Source: SLST01 sp046538735 (lineage in GTDB: Bacteria; Spirochaetota; Spirochaetia; DSM-27196; SLST01). From it: DNA of 64,000 nucleotides. Location: positions 7,077 through 71,076 of the forward strand of contig JBKHII010000011.1 of assembly GCA_046538735.1 (NCBI GenBank). Direction: 5' to 3'. Positions 17,350 through 24,887 of the stretch are shown in pieces. Numbering within the stretch: position 1 is the first letter of the stretch; the number at the start of each line of letters is the position of its first letter. Both the position numbers and the translations under genes were made by a program. The notes under the pieces were generated by a model. That model made no database searches. It saw only the letters and a program-made list of their open reading frames with translations, and was not told the DNA's origin.

Positions 17350-19322
17350 GCTCCGCCTCCCAAGTCGAGCTCGAGCTCGCGCCACGCTTCGCCGGCATCG
17401 CTCAGGCGTCCGATGCCTTCCCGAAGACGCGTCACATCGGCGTGGGTGAGGCTCCGGTGCCGTCCCGCGAGGCGGACCGCAGTCTCGTGGAGATCGAGCG
17501 CGACCGAGCCGATGCGTTCGAGCGTCTGCGTGTACAGACTGTCCATGCCTCGCACGATCGAGGCGGAACGCTCGGCGTCCGCGGCGGCTCCTTCCCGATG
17601 CGCGAGCAGTCCGGTGTGGCGCGCGTACTGATCGCTGCGACGAACGTCGTCCAGCGCGAGCCCGAGCGCCGCCGCCCGTTCGACCCCCTCCAGGACCACG
17701 CGCGCGACGTCGTCGCGCAGGTCGTCCGGAAGCGAATCGTCGTGAGTGGAAGCTTCAATGAGTGAGGCGCCCGACTCGACCACGTTCTTCACGCGCGCGT
17801 GGATGAGCGGGTCGTCTACGGAGACGAGCAGCTCGTGAAGTCGCTCCTGTTCCGGCGCGCACCGCGAAACGAGACGCGTCGCGCTCCGGCGATACCCAAG
17901 CGCAGACACCACCGGAACGCCGAGCAGGACCGCCCCCAGCACGGCGAACGGAGCAACCGAGGAGCCATGGGCGAATCCCTGGAAGAACCCTCCGGACATA
18001 CCGGCAACGACGAGATAGATGCGCGGCGTCATGGTCAGTGCCTTGCGCAGGATCATTCCACCACCGACCCACCGCGAGGCGTCTCCGGGCCCCACGAGCC
18101 GCACATCCACGCCTCGTGTCTCCAGCTCCTGCCTCAGTCTCACGGCGCTTGCTCGTTCGAGACCGCGAGCGAACACGAACGGAAGCCGCGGCACGCGCTT
18201 GCGGATCGAGTCCGCCCGCAGACCCATCGCGCCCGCCACCTCGGAGCAGGCGTCGCGTTGGTCGCTCGGCAGCTTCTCTCCCCGTTTCCCGGGGCCCACC
18301 ACGAAGACGCTCGTCCCGCCGCGCTTCGCTGCGACGAGTTGGACCGCAGGCTTGTGGCACGTGAAGCACCATCCGTACCGCGGGCTCATCGCGGCGCCGC
18401 AACTCGGGCACCGCACCGTATTCCGAGCTCCCGGCGAGCCGGACCAGGCGTGCGTTGGGGAGCCGCCGGGTCGGGACCCGGTCAACGTCGGCAGATCCGT
18501 GCCGGTTTCGGCGAGAATCCGGAGCGCCTCCCGAGCCGTCTGTGGCCGGTCGTTCGGGTCCTTCTGCAGGAGCGTCGCTATGAGAATCGAGATCGACGTG
18601 TGATCGCGTGCAACCTCGGGACCCAGTACGTCCGCGATGTCGGGAAGGGGTTCCTCCACGTGCATCCGAAGCACCTCCGGAGGGCTGTTCGCGACGAACG
18701 GCGGCCTCCCGGTGAGCGCCTCGTAGAGCGTGCAGCCGAGCGCGTAGAGATCGGATCGCGCGTCCCAGAGCGACGCGGTGATCGTCTCAGGGGCGGTGTA
18801 CTCGGCGGTACCTGCAACCGTGTCGCGCTCCGCGAGCCCCGCGCTGCTCATGCTCCGGGCGAGACCAAAATCGACAAGCTTGGGCGATCCGTCTTCGCCG
18901 AAGAGCACGTTGCGCGGCTTGATGTCGCGATGGACGATGCCGCGCTCGTGTGCGTACGCGAGCGCCTCGAGCAGGGGCCGTGCGATCCCCTCGGTCTCGC
19001 CGGCAGTCAGACGGCCGCGGGAGAGGATGCGCCTCCGGAGATCACCCCCGGGAAGGTACTCCATGACGATTCCGGGGCCGTCCTCGTGGTGCGCCAACTC
19101 GTGCACGGCTGCGATCCCGGGGTGCGAGAGCCTGGTCGCGAGGGCGACCTCGGCGTGCACCCGCGCCGCCAGCACGCGATCGTCCAGGAAGTGCGGGTGG
19201 AAGCGCTTGAGCGCGACGATCCGCCCGAGCTGCACGTCCTCCGCCTTGTAGACCTCCGCCGTGCCGCCGCTGCCAAGCCGTTCGATGAGGGTGTATCGCT
19301 CAGCCGCCTTCTGCTCGATCAT
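17346..19322 (-). CDS. Serine/threonine protein kinase, membrane-associated
   Basis: The 658-residue Hanks-type kinase is complete: GSGGTAEV (17-24), Lys39, HRDIKPRN (131-138) and DFG (151-153). A zinc-ribbon follows (CPSCGAAMSPRYGWCFTC, about 308-326). Two hydrophobic segments near residues 425-465 form a hairpin in the membrane, and the helical C-terminal part is on the cytoplasmic side. It shares the kinase plus zinc-ribbon plus helical-tail layout with the downstream kinase, so the pair probably arose by duplication. An AGGAG precedes the ATG. The sulfatase gene lies upstream. Confidence 0.92.
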   Translation of the reverse strand: MIEQKAAERYTLIERLGSGGTAEVYKAEDVQLGRIVALKRFHPHFLDDRVLAARVHAEVALATRLSHPGIAAVHELAHHEDGPGIVMEYLPGGDLRRRILSRGRLTAGETEGIARPLLEALAYAHERGIVHRDIKPRNVLFGEDGSPKLVDFGLARSMSSAGLAERDTVAGTAEYTAPETITASLWDARSDLYALGCTLYEALTGRPPFVANSPPEVLRMHVEEPLPDIADVLGPEVARDHTSISILIATLLQKDPNDRPQTAREALRILAETGTDLPTLTGSRPGGSPTHAWSGSPGARNTVRCPSCGAAMSPRYGWCFTCHKPAVQLVAAKRGGTSVFVVGPGKRGEKLPSDQRDACSEVAGAMGLRADSIRKRVPRLPFVFARGLERASAVRLRQELETRGVDVRLVGPGDASRWVGGGMILRKALTMTPRIYLVVAGMSGGFFQGFAHGSSVAPFAVLGAVLLGVPVVSALGYRRSATRLVSRCAPEQERLHELLVSVDDPLIHARVKNVVESGASLIEASTHDDSLPDDLRDDVARVVLEGVERAAALGLALDDVRRSDQYARHTGLLAHREGAAADAERSASIVRGMDSLYTQTLERIGSVALDLHETAVRLAGRHRSLTHADVTRLREGIGRLSDAGEAWRELELDLGGGA

Positions 19323-19552
19323 TGTCCTCTCCTGCCGGTCCCCCGACCCGGTCGATTCCGTGTCATTAGGACGGCCCTGCGAGCCGAGCTGCCGGGACTC
19401 AAGGGGTCAGGCAAGAGCCGTCGTATCGTGAATCGAACGAGCTCTCGTAATGCCCGAGGGGCGATGTCACGAAGAATGCGGGTCCGTTCCAGCGATGCCA
19501 TGAATCGGTGCGCATCCTACCATACGCACCCGGTGGATTGCATCCCACCCGG
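19323..19552. other. Intergenic region between sulfatase and kinase genes
   Basis: A 230-base stretch with no convincing gene. A frame of 60 codons (19319-19501, minus) ends in an ATGA overlap with the kinase start, but it has no ribosome site and no recognisable sequence, so I do not call it. A weak stem GGTGCG/CGCACC near 19511-19534 could follow sulfatase transcription. No tRNA or clear promoter is visible. Confidence 0.3.
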
Positions 19553-21154
19553 TCATTCTCTGACGACCGCGAGGAAGGAGTCGAGAAACCAATGGCTCTC
19601 CTCGTGGGGCGGCACAGTGGACGGGATGAGACCTTCCGAGAAGCCGAGATCGGCGAACGAATCCACCAAGCCTTGATCGCGGGCGATGATGTGGATCGGG
19701 ACCTCCGGACCGGCGCCCGGGGGGCGCACCTGCGGGCCGGGTTGATGGTCGCCGGTCACGATTGCGACGACATCCTCGTCCACGACCGAGGTAAGGAAAC
19801 CGAACACCACGTCCAACGAGTAGATGACCGCCTCCGAGTAACCGGGAAGGAACTCGCTCCCGCGCAACCAGTCGTTGTCGTAGGTGGAGATGTCTACCTC
19901 GTTGTAGATCGCTCCGTTGCCGAGGCGGCCCCAGTCGGTGAGGTAGGGAGGGATACGGTTGTACGGCGCATGGCTCGATACCAGCACGTGCTGCGCGTAG
20001 GCCGGCCGCGATGGATCGCGCGCGCGGAGGGCACGAAGCCGATCGTACGCCTGGGCCACGGCGAGCTGATCCGGCACCCACACAAAGGAGAACTGGGGCC
20101 CCACGTAGTCGAAGTCGTCGCCCAGGATCACCTCTTCGAAACGGTAGAAGGTCTGCGCTTCGGGCCACTCCCCGTGAATCGTTCCGGGCATGGAGAGAAG
20201 CGTCAGGTACCCGGCATCCGCGAAGAAGCCGGAGAGCGTCCGGGAATCCGACGACATGACGGCGTCGTAGTCCGCCTGGTTCTCCACGTCGCGGCCGGTC
20301 AGGAAGGCGAGCTCCGAAACCCACGAGTACCCGCCCACGACCGGCGCCCGGAGATAGGTCGAGCGGACGTGGTATCCCGCGCGTGCGAGCGCATCCTCGT
20401 GATCGCGAACGGACGGGACGATCGCCCGGGACACCTCCGGTCGAGTGAACGCGGTGCGCCCGTACGACTCCACGAAGAAGAGGTGCACGTCCGCGCCGCC
20501 GAGTCCGGCCGGGCGAGGCTCGCCTGCGTTGCCGACATCGGCACCGGTGCCGTCCGCCACGCTCGGTGCGACCTGCCCGTCCGCCGCCGGCGGCAGCAGC
20601 CCGCGCGCCACGACGGCCGAGAGCCGGTCCTCCGAGGGCACGGCGACTACGGTCACGAGCATCGCCGCGGCAGCAGCGCTCATAATCACGAGCGGGCGCC
20701 CGGTCCGGGCCGCACTCCGGACGAGCGCGGTCGTGATGAGCCAGGCGAGCGCCGTGGCGATCCCAACGATCACCACGATCGTGAGCGCGGCGTAGATACC
20801 GATTCCGGAGTCAATCTCGCCGAAGAGCAGGTAGAGCCCGCCACGGACGAAGGAGATGTCGGTCCAGGGATCGAAGGGGCGCGCGTAGTAGTAGCGATAG
20901 AACGTCTCGGCGGAGGAGTAGGCGATCAGGAGCGCGAGCGGAAGGGCGACGACGAGGCGGAGCAGCCGCGCATGAGGACGGAGGCGAGCCGGCAGCGAGC
21001 CGGCAAGCACGACTGCGGCGGCCTCGAGCGACGGCACGAACGCGAGAACGGGCGAGGCGCTCGGGATCCACCGGAATGCGGTGAGGATGGTGTTGAGCCC
21101 GACGAAGGCGACGGCGAGTCCGGCGCCCGCGATGAGACGATGGCGGCTCGTCAC
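19553..21154 (-). CDS. LTA-synthase-like sulfatase, integral membrane
   Basis: About 533 residues: five hydrophobic helices in the first 190 or so, then an extracytoplasmic sulfatase/phosphoglycerol-transferase fold. Signature pieces are VHLFFVESYGR with a Thr-rich start (TAFTRPEV), SSHAPYNRIPPYL, and VVAIVTGDHQPGPQV, where the DH belongs to the metal site. It resembles enzymes that move phosphoglycerol or phosphoethanolamine onto envelope polymers; the actual substrate is unknown. The open frame begins at 21292, before the divergent cysE start. I prefer GTG at 21154, just ahead of the first membrane helix, but no clear ribosome site marks it. Confidence 0.8.
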   Translation of the reverse strand: MTSRHRLIAGAGLAVAFVGLNTILTAFRWIPSASPVLAFVPSLEAAAVVLAGSLPARLRPHARLLRLVVALPLALLIAYSSAETFYRYYYARPFDPWTDISFVRGGLYLLFGEIDSGIGIYAALTIVVIVGIATALAWLITTALVRSAARTGRPLVIMSAAAAAMLVTVVAVPSEDRLSAVVARGLLPPAADGQVAPSVADGTGADVGNAGEPRPAGLGGADVHLFFVESYGRTAFTRPEVSRAIVPSVRDHEDALARAGYHVRSTYLRAPVVGGYSWVSELAFLTGRDVENQADYDAVMSSDSRTLSGFFADAGYLTLLSMPGTIHGEWPEAQTFYRFEEVILGDDFDYVGPQFSFVWVPDQLAVAQAYDRLRALRARDPSRPAYAQHVLVSSHAPYNRIPPYLTDWGRLGNGAIYNEVDISTYDNDWLRGSEFLPGYSEAVIYSLDVVFGFLTSVVDEDVVAIVTGDHQPGPQVRPPGAGPEVPIHIIARDQGLVDSFADLGFSEGLIPSTVPPHEESHWFLDSFLAVVRE

Positions 21155-21215
21155 AAAGGGAGCGTACGCTGCCGGGCGCACGCGGTCAATCGTCGGCACG
21201 CGGCCGGCTGCCCGC

Positions 21216-21244
21216 TTGATCACACTCGGTCGGTGGGTGATATT
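21216..21244 (+). promoter_or_regulatory. Promoter of cysE, leaderless type
   Basis: TTGATC at 21216-21221, 17-base spacer, GATATT at 21239-21244, then only 7 bases before the ATG at 21252. The expected transcription start coincides with the start codon, and no Shine-Dalgarno is present except a weak AGGG touching the ATG. Confidence 0.45.
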
Positions 21245-21251
21245 GTAGGGC

Positions 21252-22181
21252 ATGACCAAGCGACTCGGTCCGATCATCGACGAGATCCTCAAGTCCTACT
21301 ACGAGATCGGCGGCATCAACCACATCACCGGCCCGAAGCTGCCGTCCCGGATCGCGATGCAGGACGTGCTCCAGGACCTGGAGGCGGTGATCTTCCCGGG
21401 CTACCACGAGGAGGAGCCCGCGCGGATCGAGCACCTCAAGTACTCGATCGCCGAGCGCATCAGCCGCGTGGCGCGCAACCTCACCGAAGAAATCCAGAAG
21501 TGTCTCTGCGTCGAGCGTGGAATCGATACGGAAGACAAGTGCTCGCAACGCCGGCACGACAGCGAAGTCGAGTCGTGCCGGGAAAAAGCGGAGGCGATGA
21601 CGAGCGATCTCATCGAGATGATTCCGGAGCTCCGACGCCGAATCCGGCTGGACGTGGAAGCGGCGTTCCGCGGCGACCCGGCGGCGCAGAGCAAGGAAGA
21701 GGTCATCCTCGCCTACCCCGGAATCGAAGCGGTGCTCGTCTACCGGCTGGCGCACGAGCTGTGGATCCGCGAGGTGCCGCTCCTCCCGCGCATGATGAGC
21801 GAATGGGCTCACGGACGGACGGGCATCGACCTCCATCCGGGGTCGGAGATCGGCGAATACTTCTTCATAGACCACGCGACCGGTGTGGTCGTGGGCGAGA
21901 CCACGATCATCGGAAATCGGGTGAAGATCTACCAGGGCGTGACGATCGGCGCGCTCAGCGTGAAGAAGGAAGAGGCCAACACGAAGCGGCATCCCACCAT
22001 CGAAGACGACGTAACGATCTACTCAGGCGCAACGATCCTGGGCGGCGAGACGGTGATCGGGCGGGGATCGGTGATCGGCGGAAACGTCTGGATCACTTCG
22101 AGCGTTCCACCCGGCAGCCACATCTTCTACAAACCGGACGACTTCGTCGTCACGAAGAAGGAAGAGCCAAAGGCCGTCTGA
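21252..22181 (+). CDS. cysE: Serine O-acetyltransferase
   Basis: Acetylates L-serine with acetyl-CoA to O-acetylserine, the first step of cysteine synthesis. The 309-residue protein has a long helical N-terminus. The left-handed beta-helix then carries hexapeptide repeats, with the catalytic segment GIDLHPGSEIGEYFFIDHAT and GVVVGETTIIGNRVKIYQGV. The layout matches the longer EpsC/CysE type found in Bacteroidetes and spirochaetes. A Cys-containing loop (KCLCVERG...DKCSQRRHD, residues 83-105) is unusual. The gene stands alone and converges on the next one. Confidence 0.93.
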   Translation: MTKRLGPIIDEILKSYYEIGGINHITGPKLPSRIAMQDVLQDLEAVIFPGYHEEEPARIEHLKYSIAERISRVARNLTEEIQKCLCVERGIDTEDKCSQRRHDSEVESCREKAEAMTSDLIEMIPELRRRIRLDVEAAFRGDPAAQSKEEVILAYPGIEAVLVYRLAHELWIREVPLLPRMMSEWAHGRTGIDLHPGSEIGEYFFIDHATGVVVGETTIIGNRVKIYQGVTIGALSVKKEEANTKRHPTIEDDVTIYSGATILGGETVIGRGSVIGGNVWITSSVPPGSHIFYKPDDFVVTKKEEPKAV

Positions 22182-22193
22182 CAGGTCGACGGT

Positions 22194-23378
22194 TCACTCC
22201 CCGCCCGTACCGCTCGGCGAGCGAAGCTCGTGTGAAAGCTCCGCATAGCTCGTCTGCATATCGCTCACCTGCCGGGAGAGCTCGTCCGCCTTCGCGGTAA
22301 GCTGCGCGTCCAGCTCGTTCAGCGCCTGTTCGCCTTGATAGCGCACGAGATCGAGGCTCACCTGCCTCAGGGAGCTCACGCCGTTGCGCAGCCGCATCTC
22401 GAGAAGCTCGTGGCGTTGCTCGAGCTCGCGCAGACCCTGGATCTGCTTGTCTATCTGCTCGAGGCTCGTCTCGTACTCCCGGACCACCGAGGCGGAGCCG
22501 GGCCCCTGCTCCGCGAGCGCGCGAGCGCGTTCGGCCATTCGACCGCGCTCGTCCTGCAGCTCGGCGACCGGCAGCACGCTACGCGCCTCGGCAAACCGCG
22601 CCTCAAGGCCCGCGAGCCGCTCGATCTCGCCCACGATGTCATCCACATGGCCGATGAGATCGGTCTGGCTGGGAGCATTCTCGTCTACCAGTCGCACGAT
22701 TCGGTCGCGAAGGTCGCGCGCGTCGCGGACGGCAGGATGCGCCGCGGGCGGAGCGCCGGGATCCGGGAGCGAGGCCTCCGACCGCGCCGCGTCGAGTTGA
22801 GCGCGGAGCCGCTTTCGTCGGCCGGGAATGAGCAGCGACCACAGGAACACCGGAAGCGCGATCGAGGCAATGGGGATCGCGGACCACGCCGACCCGCCGG
22901 TGAGGATGTTCACGAGGGCGAGATAGCCGGAGACCGATCCTGCCACTCCGAGCCCAACGAGGAAGCTCGAGACCGTGCCGTGCAGCTTGCGAAGCGGACG
23001 AAAGACGGCATCGGGAAGGTCCGCTCCGGGAGCGACGCCCGACCTGCCGGACGAGTCCGCGACCGGCGCACCGAGCCACCGCTCGAGTCGCTGCTGGAGC
23101 TTGTCGCGCCTTCGCTTCCAGATCGCGTGGACGGTGAGCGGGATCGCCCAGGCACCGGTCACGTAGAGGACCCACGGGTGCGCGGACGGCGTCACAAAAT
23201 TCAGAAAGGCGAGAAACGCGTTCACGGCGCCGAAGGAGAGGAGATGTGCCCGCCACAACCCGCCGCGCCCGGGCTCGCGTCTGCGAAGCCTGCGGACGAG
23301 GCGGCGAGCACGCGACTCGCCGGGCGACTCGCGGGATGGATCGTTGGGGTGAAGTTCATCGGGTGGGCCATGACTCAT
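22194..23378 (-). CDS. 2TM-domain and coiled-coil membrane protein
   Basis: The 394-residue product has two 2TM-like hydrophobic pairs, at about 45-85 (HLLSFGAVNAFLAFLNFV onwards) and 135-185. A charged linker follows and then a long coiled coil (about 215-385) rich in Glu, Arg and Leu. Both ends of the membrane part have RRR clusters, so the coiled coil is cytoplasmic. The first pair resembles the 2TM domain often linked to sensory proteins; the function here is unknown. It follows the SPOR gene after 15 bases but has its own -10-like TACAAT. Confidence 0.7.
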   Translation of the reverse strand: MSHGPPDELHPNDPSRESPGESRARRLVRRLRRREPGRGGLWRAHLLSFGAVNAFLAFLNFVTPSAHPWVLYVTGAWAIPLTVHAIWKRRRDKLQQRLERWLGAPVADSSGRSGVAPGADLPDAVFRPLRKLHGTVSSFLVGLGVAGSVSGYLALVNILTGGSAWSAIPIASIALPVFLWSLLIPGRRKRLRAQLDAARSEASLPDPGAPPAAHPAVRDARDLRDRIVRLVDENAPSQTDLIGHVDDIVGEIERLAGLEARFAEARSVLPVAELQDERGRMAERARALAEQGPGSASVVREYETSLEQIDKQIQGLRELEQRHELLEMRLRNGVSSLRQVSLDLVRYQGEQALNELDAQLTAKADELSRQVSDMQTSYAELSHELRSPSGTGGE

Positions 23379-23384
23379 GGCCGG

Positions 23385-23390
23385 ATTGTA
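23385..23390 (-). promoter_or_regulatory. -10 box six bases before the 2TM gene
   Basis: TACAAT on the minus strand ends 6 bases before the ATG at 23378, with no Shine-Dalgarno between. The -35 position is weak (TCGCCG at 17 bases), so a leaderless promoter is possible but not secure. Confidence 0.3.
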
Positions 23391-23393
23391 GCG

Positions 23394-24287
23394 CTAATCG
23401 ACTCTCGCGGCGAGTACCGGCGTGGTGTAGTCTACGAAGACCATCGCGTCCGCGAAGCCGCGGATCTCGGTTACCCAGCCAAGGAACTTCTCGGCCTCCT
23501 CGCGCTCGGCGAACGGGCCCAAACGAAGACGGAAGTAGATCGTGTCGCCGATCTCTTTCGTGAGGATGCGGCTCCCGAGTTGGTGCTCGCGCAGCGTGAG
23601 CTGCGACTGCTCGATCGTGTCCCGGTTCGGAGACGAGATGACCTGGACCCAGTAGGCGCGGTCGGCAAGCCGGGCGCCGGGAGCCGGCTCGCTGCGCGTT
23701 GGCTCGGTATCGCGCGCGGGAGCCGGTTCCCGCGACTCGATCGCGCCCGAAGGCGTCCGAGGCTCGGCGATCTTCCGAGATGCGGAAGGTTGGGCGGCGG
23801 TGCGCTCGCGCTCGTCGCCGACGGATGTCCGCGTGTCGTCGCGGGGTTCGGCCTGTCCGGCCGGCGTAGATCGCCCGTCGCCGTCGCCCGCGGGGCGGTC
23901 GGCAGCGAGCGCGTCTCGGCCGGCGGGGGCCGGGTCGCGGTCATTCGGACGAGTCGCGTCGCCGGGATGGGCGAACGCGGGTCGTTCATCTACGAATCCA
24001 CCGTCGGCCTGATCCACACCCTCTTCCTCGAGCACGCCGTACTGGACGACGAAGTCGCCCTCCTCGTCCTCGGGCTCGCCCTCGTCCTCGAGGCCCGGGA
24101 CGTCTCCGTCGCCGTGGAGGTAGTCGAGCGGATCGTATTCGAAGCCTCCCTCGGCCTCGGCGAGCTCCTGGGGCTCGGCGCCGTCGCGCGGATAGAAGAG
24201 CCAGATGCCCACGCCCACGATTGCGGCAAGGATAATTGCGACGCTTACGATGATGAGAAGGACCCGTCGTTGCTCCACTCGTTCCAC
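23394..24287 (-). CDS. SPOR-domain membrane protein
   Basis: The 297-residue protein has a single N-terminal membrane anchor (about residues 9-31). A long acidic, Pro/Asp-rich unstructured linker follows (35-205), then a C-terminal SPOR domain (YWVQVISSPNRDTIEQSQ through RLRLGPFAEREEAEKFL). SPOR domains bind denuded glycan strands of peptidoglycan at division sites, so a role in division or cell-wall remodelling is likely. The GTG start follows the coaE stop by three bases, so it is co-transcribed with polA and coaE. Confidence 0.88.
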   Translation of the reverse strand: MERVEQRRVLLIIVSVAIILAAIVGVGIWLFYPRDGAEPQELAEAEGGFEYDPLDYLHGDGDVPGLEDEGEPEDEEGDFVVQYGVLEEEGVDQADGGFVDERPAFAHPGDATRPNDRDPAPAGRDALAADRPAGDGDGRSTPAGQAEPRDDTRTSVGDERERTAAQPSASRKIAEPRTPSGAIESREPAPARDTEPTRSEPAPGARLADRAYWVQVISSPNRDTIEQSQLTLREHQLGSRILTKEIGDTIYFRLRLGPFAEREEAEKFLGWVTEIRGFADAMVFVDYTTPVLAARVD

Positions 24288-24290
24288 CCG

Positions 24291-24887
24291 TCAGGGCATC
24301 GGGAGCAACTTCGCGAGCTGGCTGCGGAGTCTTTCCCGATCGCCGTCGTTTTCTACACTATGAGTGTCGGCATCGGGGGTCGAATATTGAGGATCTACAT
24401 CGCGTTGCGAACGGAGCCGCTTGATCACCTGGACGAGCGATGCACCGTCGCGCTCGCGCGCACGCCGCCAGATCGCGAAGAAGGGGGCGGTCACGTAGAC
24501 GACGGTGTCGCAGAGACGATGGAGCCCCATGCGAAAGAGCACCGCCGCATTGATCGCGATTCCGGGGGGAGGCGCTCCGTCTCCGCGCCGGATCTCGTTC
24601 ACGCGCTCGGCGGTCATCTCGACCATCGCCGGGTGCACGATCGCCTCCAGCGAGCGAAGCCGCTCCTCGTCCGCGAAGACGATTCGCCCGAGCGCCTTCC
24701 GGTCCACGCCTGCGTCCGCACCGCGGACGCTCTCGCCGAACTCCGCGACGACACGTTCCGCTTCACGGTCCAGCGCGTCGTGGCCGAGCCGGTCCACGTC
24801 TATCTGGACGTAGCCGTGCTCCTCGAGGAGCTCGCTCACGGTGCTCTTCCCGGCACAGTACTTGCCCGTCACACCCACGACGATCAA
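24291..24887 (-). CDS. coaE: Dephospho-CoA kinase
   Basis: Last step of coenzyme A synthesis: phosphorylates the 3'-OH of dephospho-CoA. The P-loop GVTGKYCAGKST lies at residues 5-16, followed by VQIDVDRLGHDAL and the lid-region IVFADEERLRSLEAIVHPAM typical of CoaE. The frame stays open far upstream inside polA, but a TTG at 24887 overlaps the polA stop (TTGA), with GGGGAG upstream, and gives the normal length of 198 residues. The Cys within the P-loop is unusual. Confidence 0.88.
   Translation of the reverse strand: MIVVGVTGKYCAGKSTVSELLEEHGYVQIDVDRLGHDALDREAERVVAEFGESVRGADAGVDRKALGRIVFADEERLRSLEAIVHPAMVEMTAERVNEIRRGDGAPPPGIAINAAVLFRMGLHRLCDTVVYVTAPFFAIWRRARERDGASLVQVIKRLRSQRDVDPQYSTPDADTHSVENDGDRERLRSQLAKLLPMP

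Noticed and set aside
19319..19501. 60-codon frame ending in an ATGA overlap with the kinase start
   Set aside because: There is no ribosome site, no recognisable motif and an Arg-rich composition; the overlap alone is not enough.
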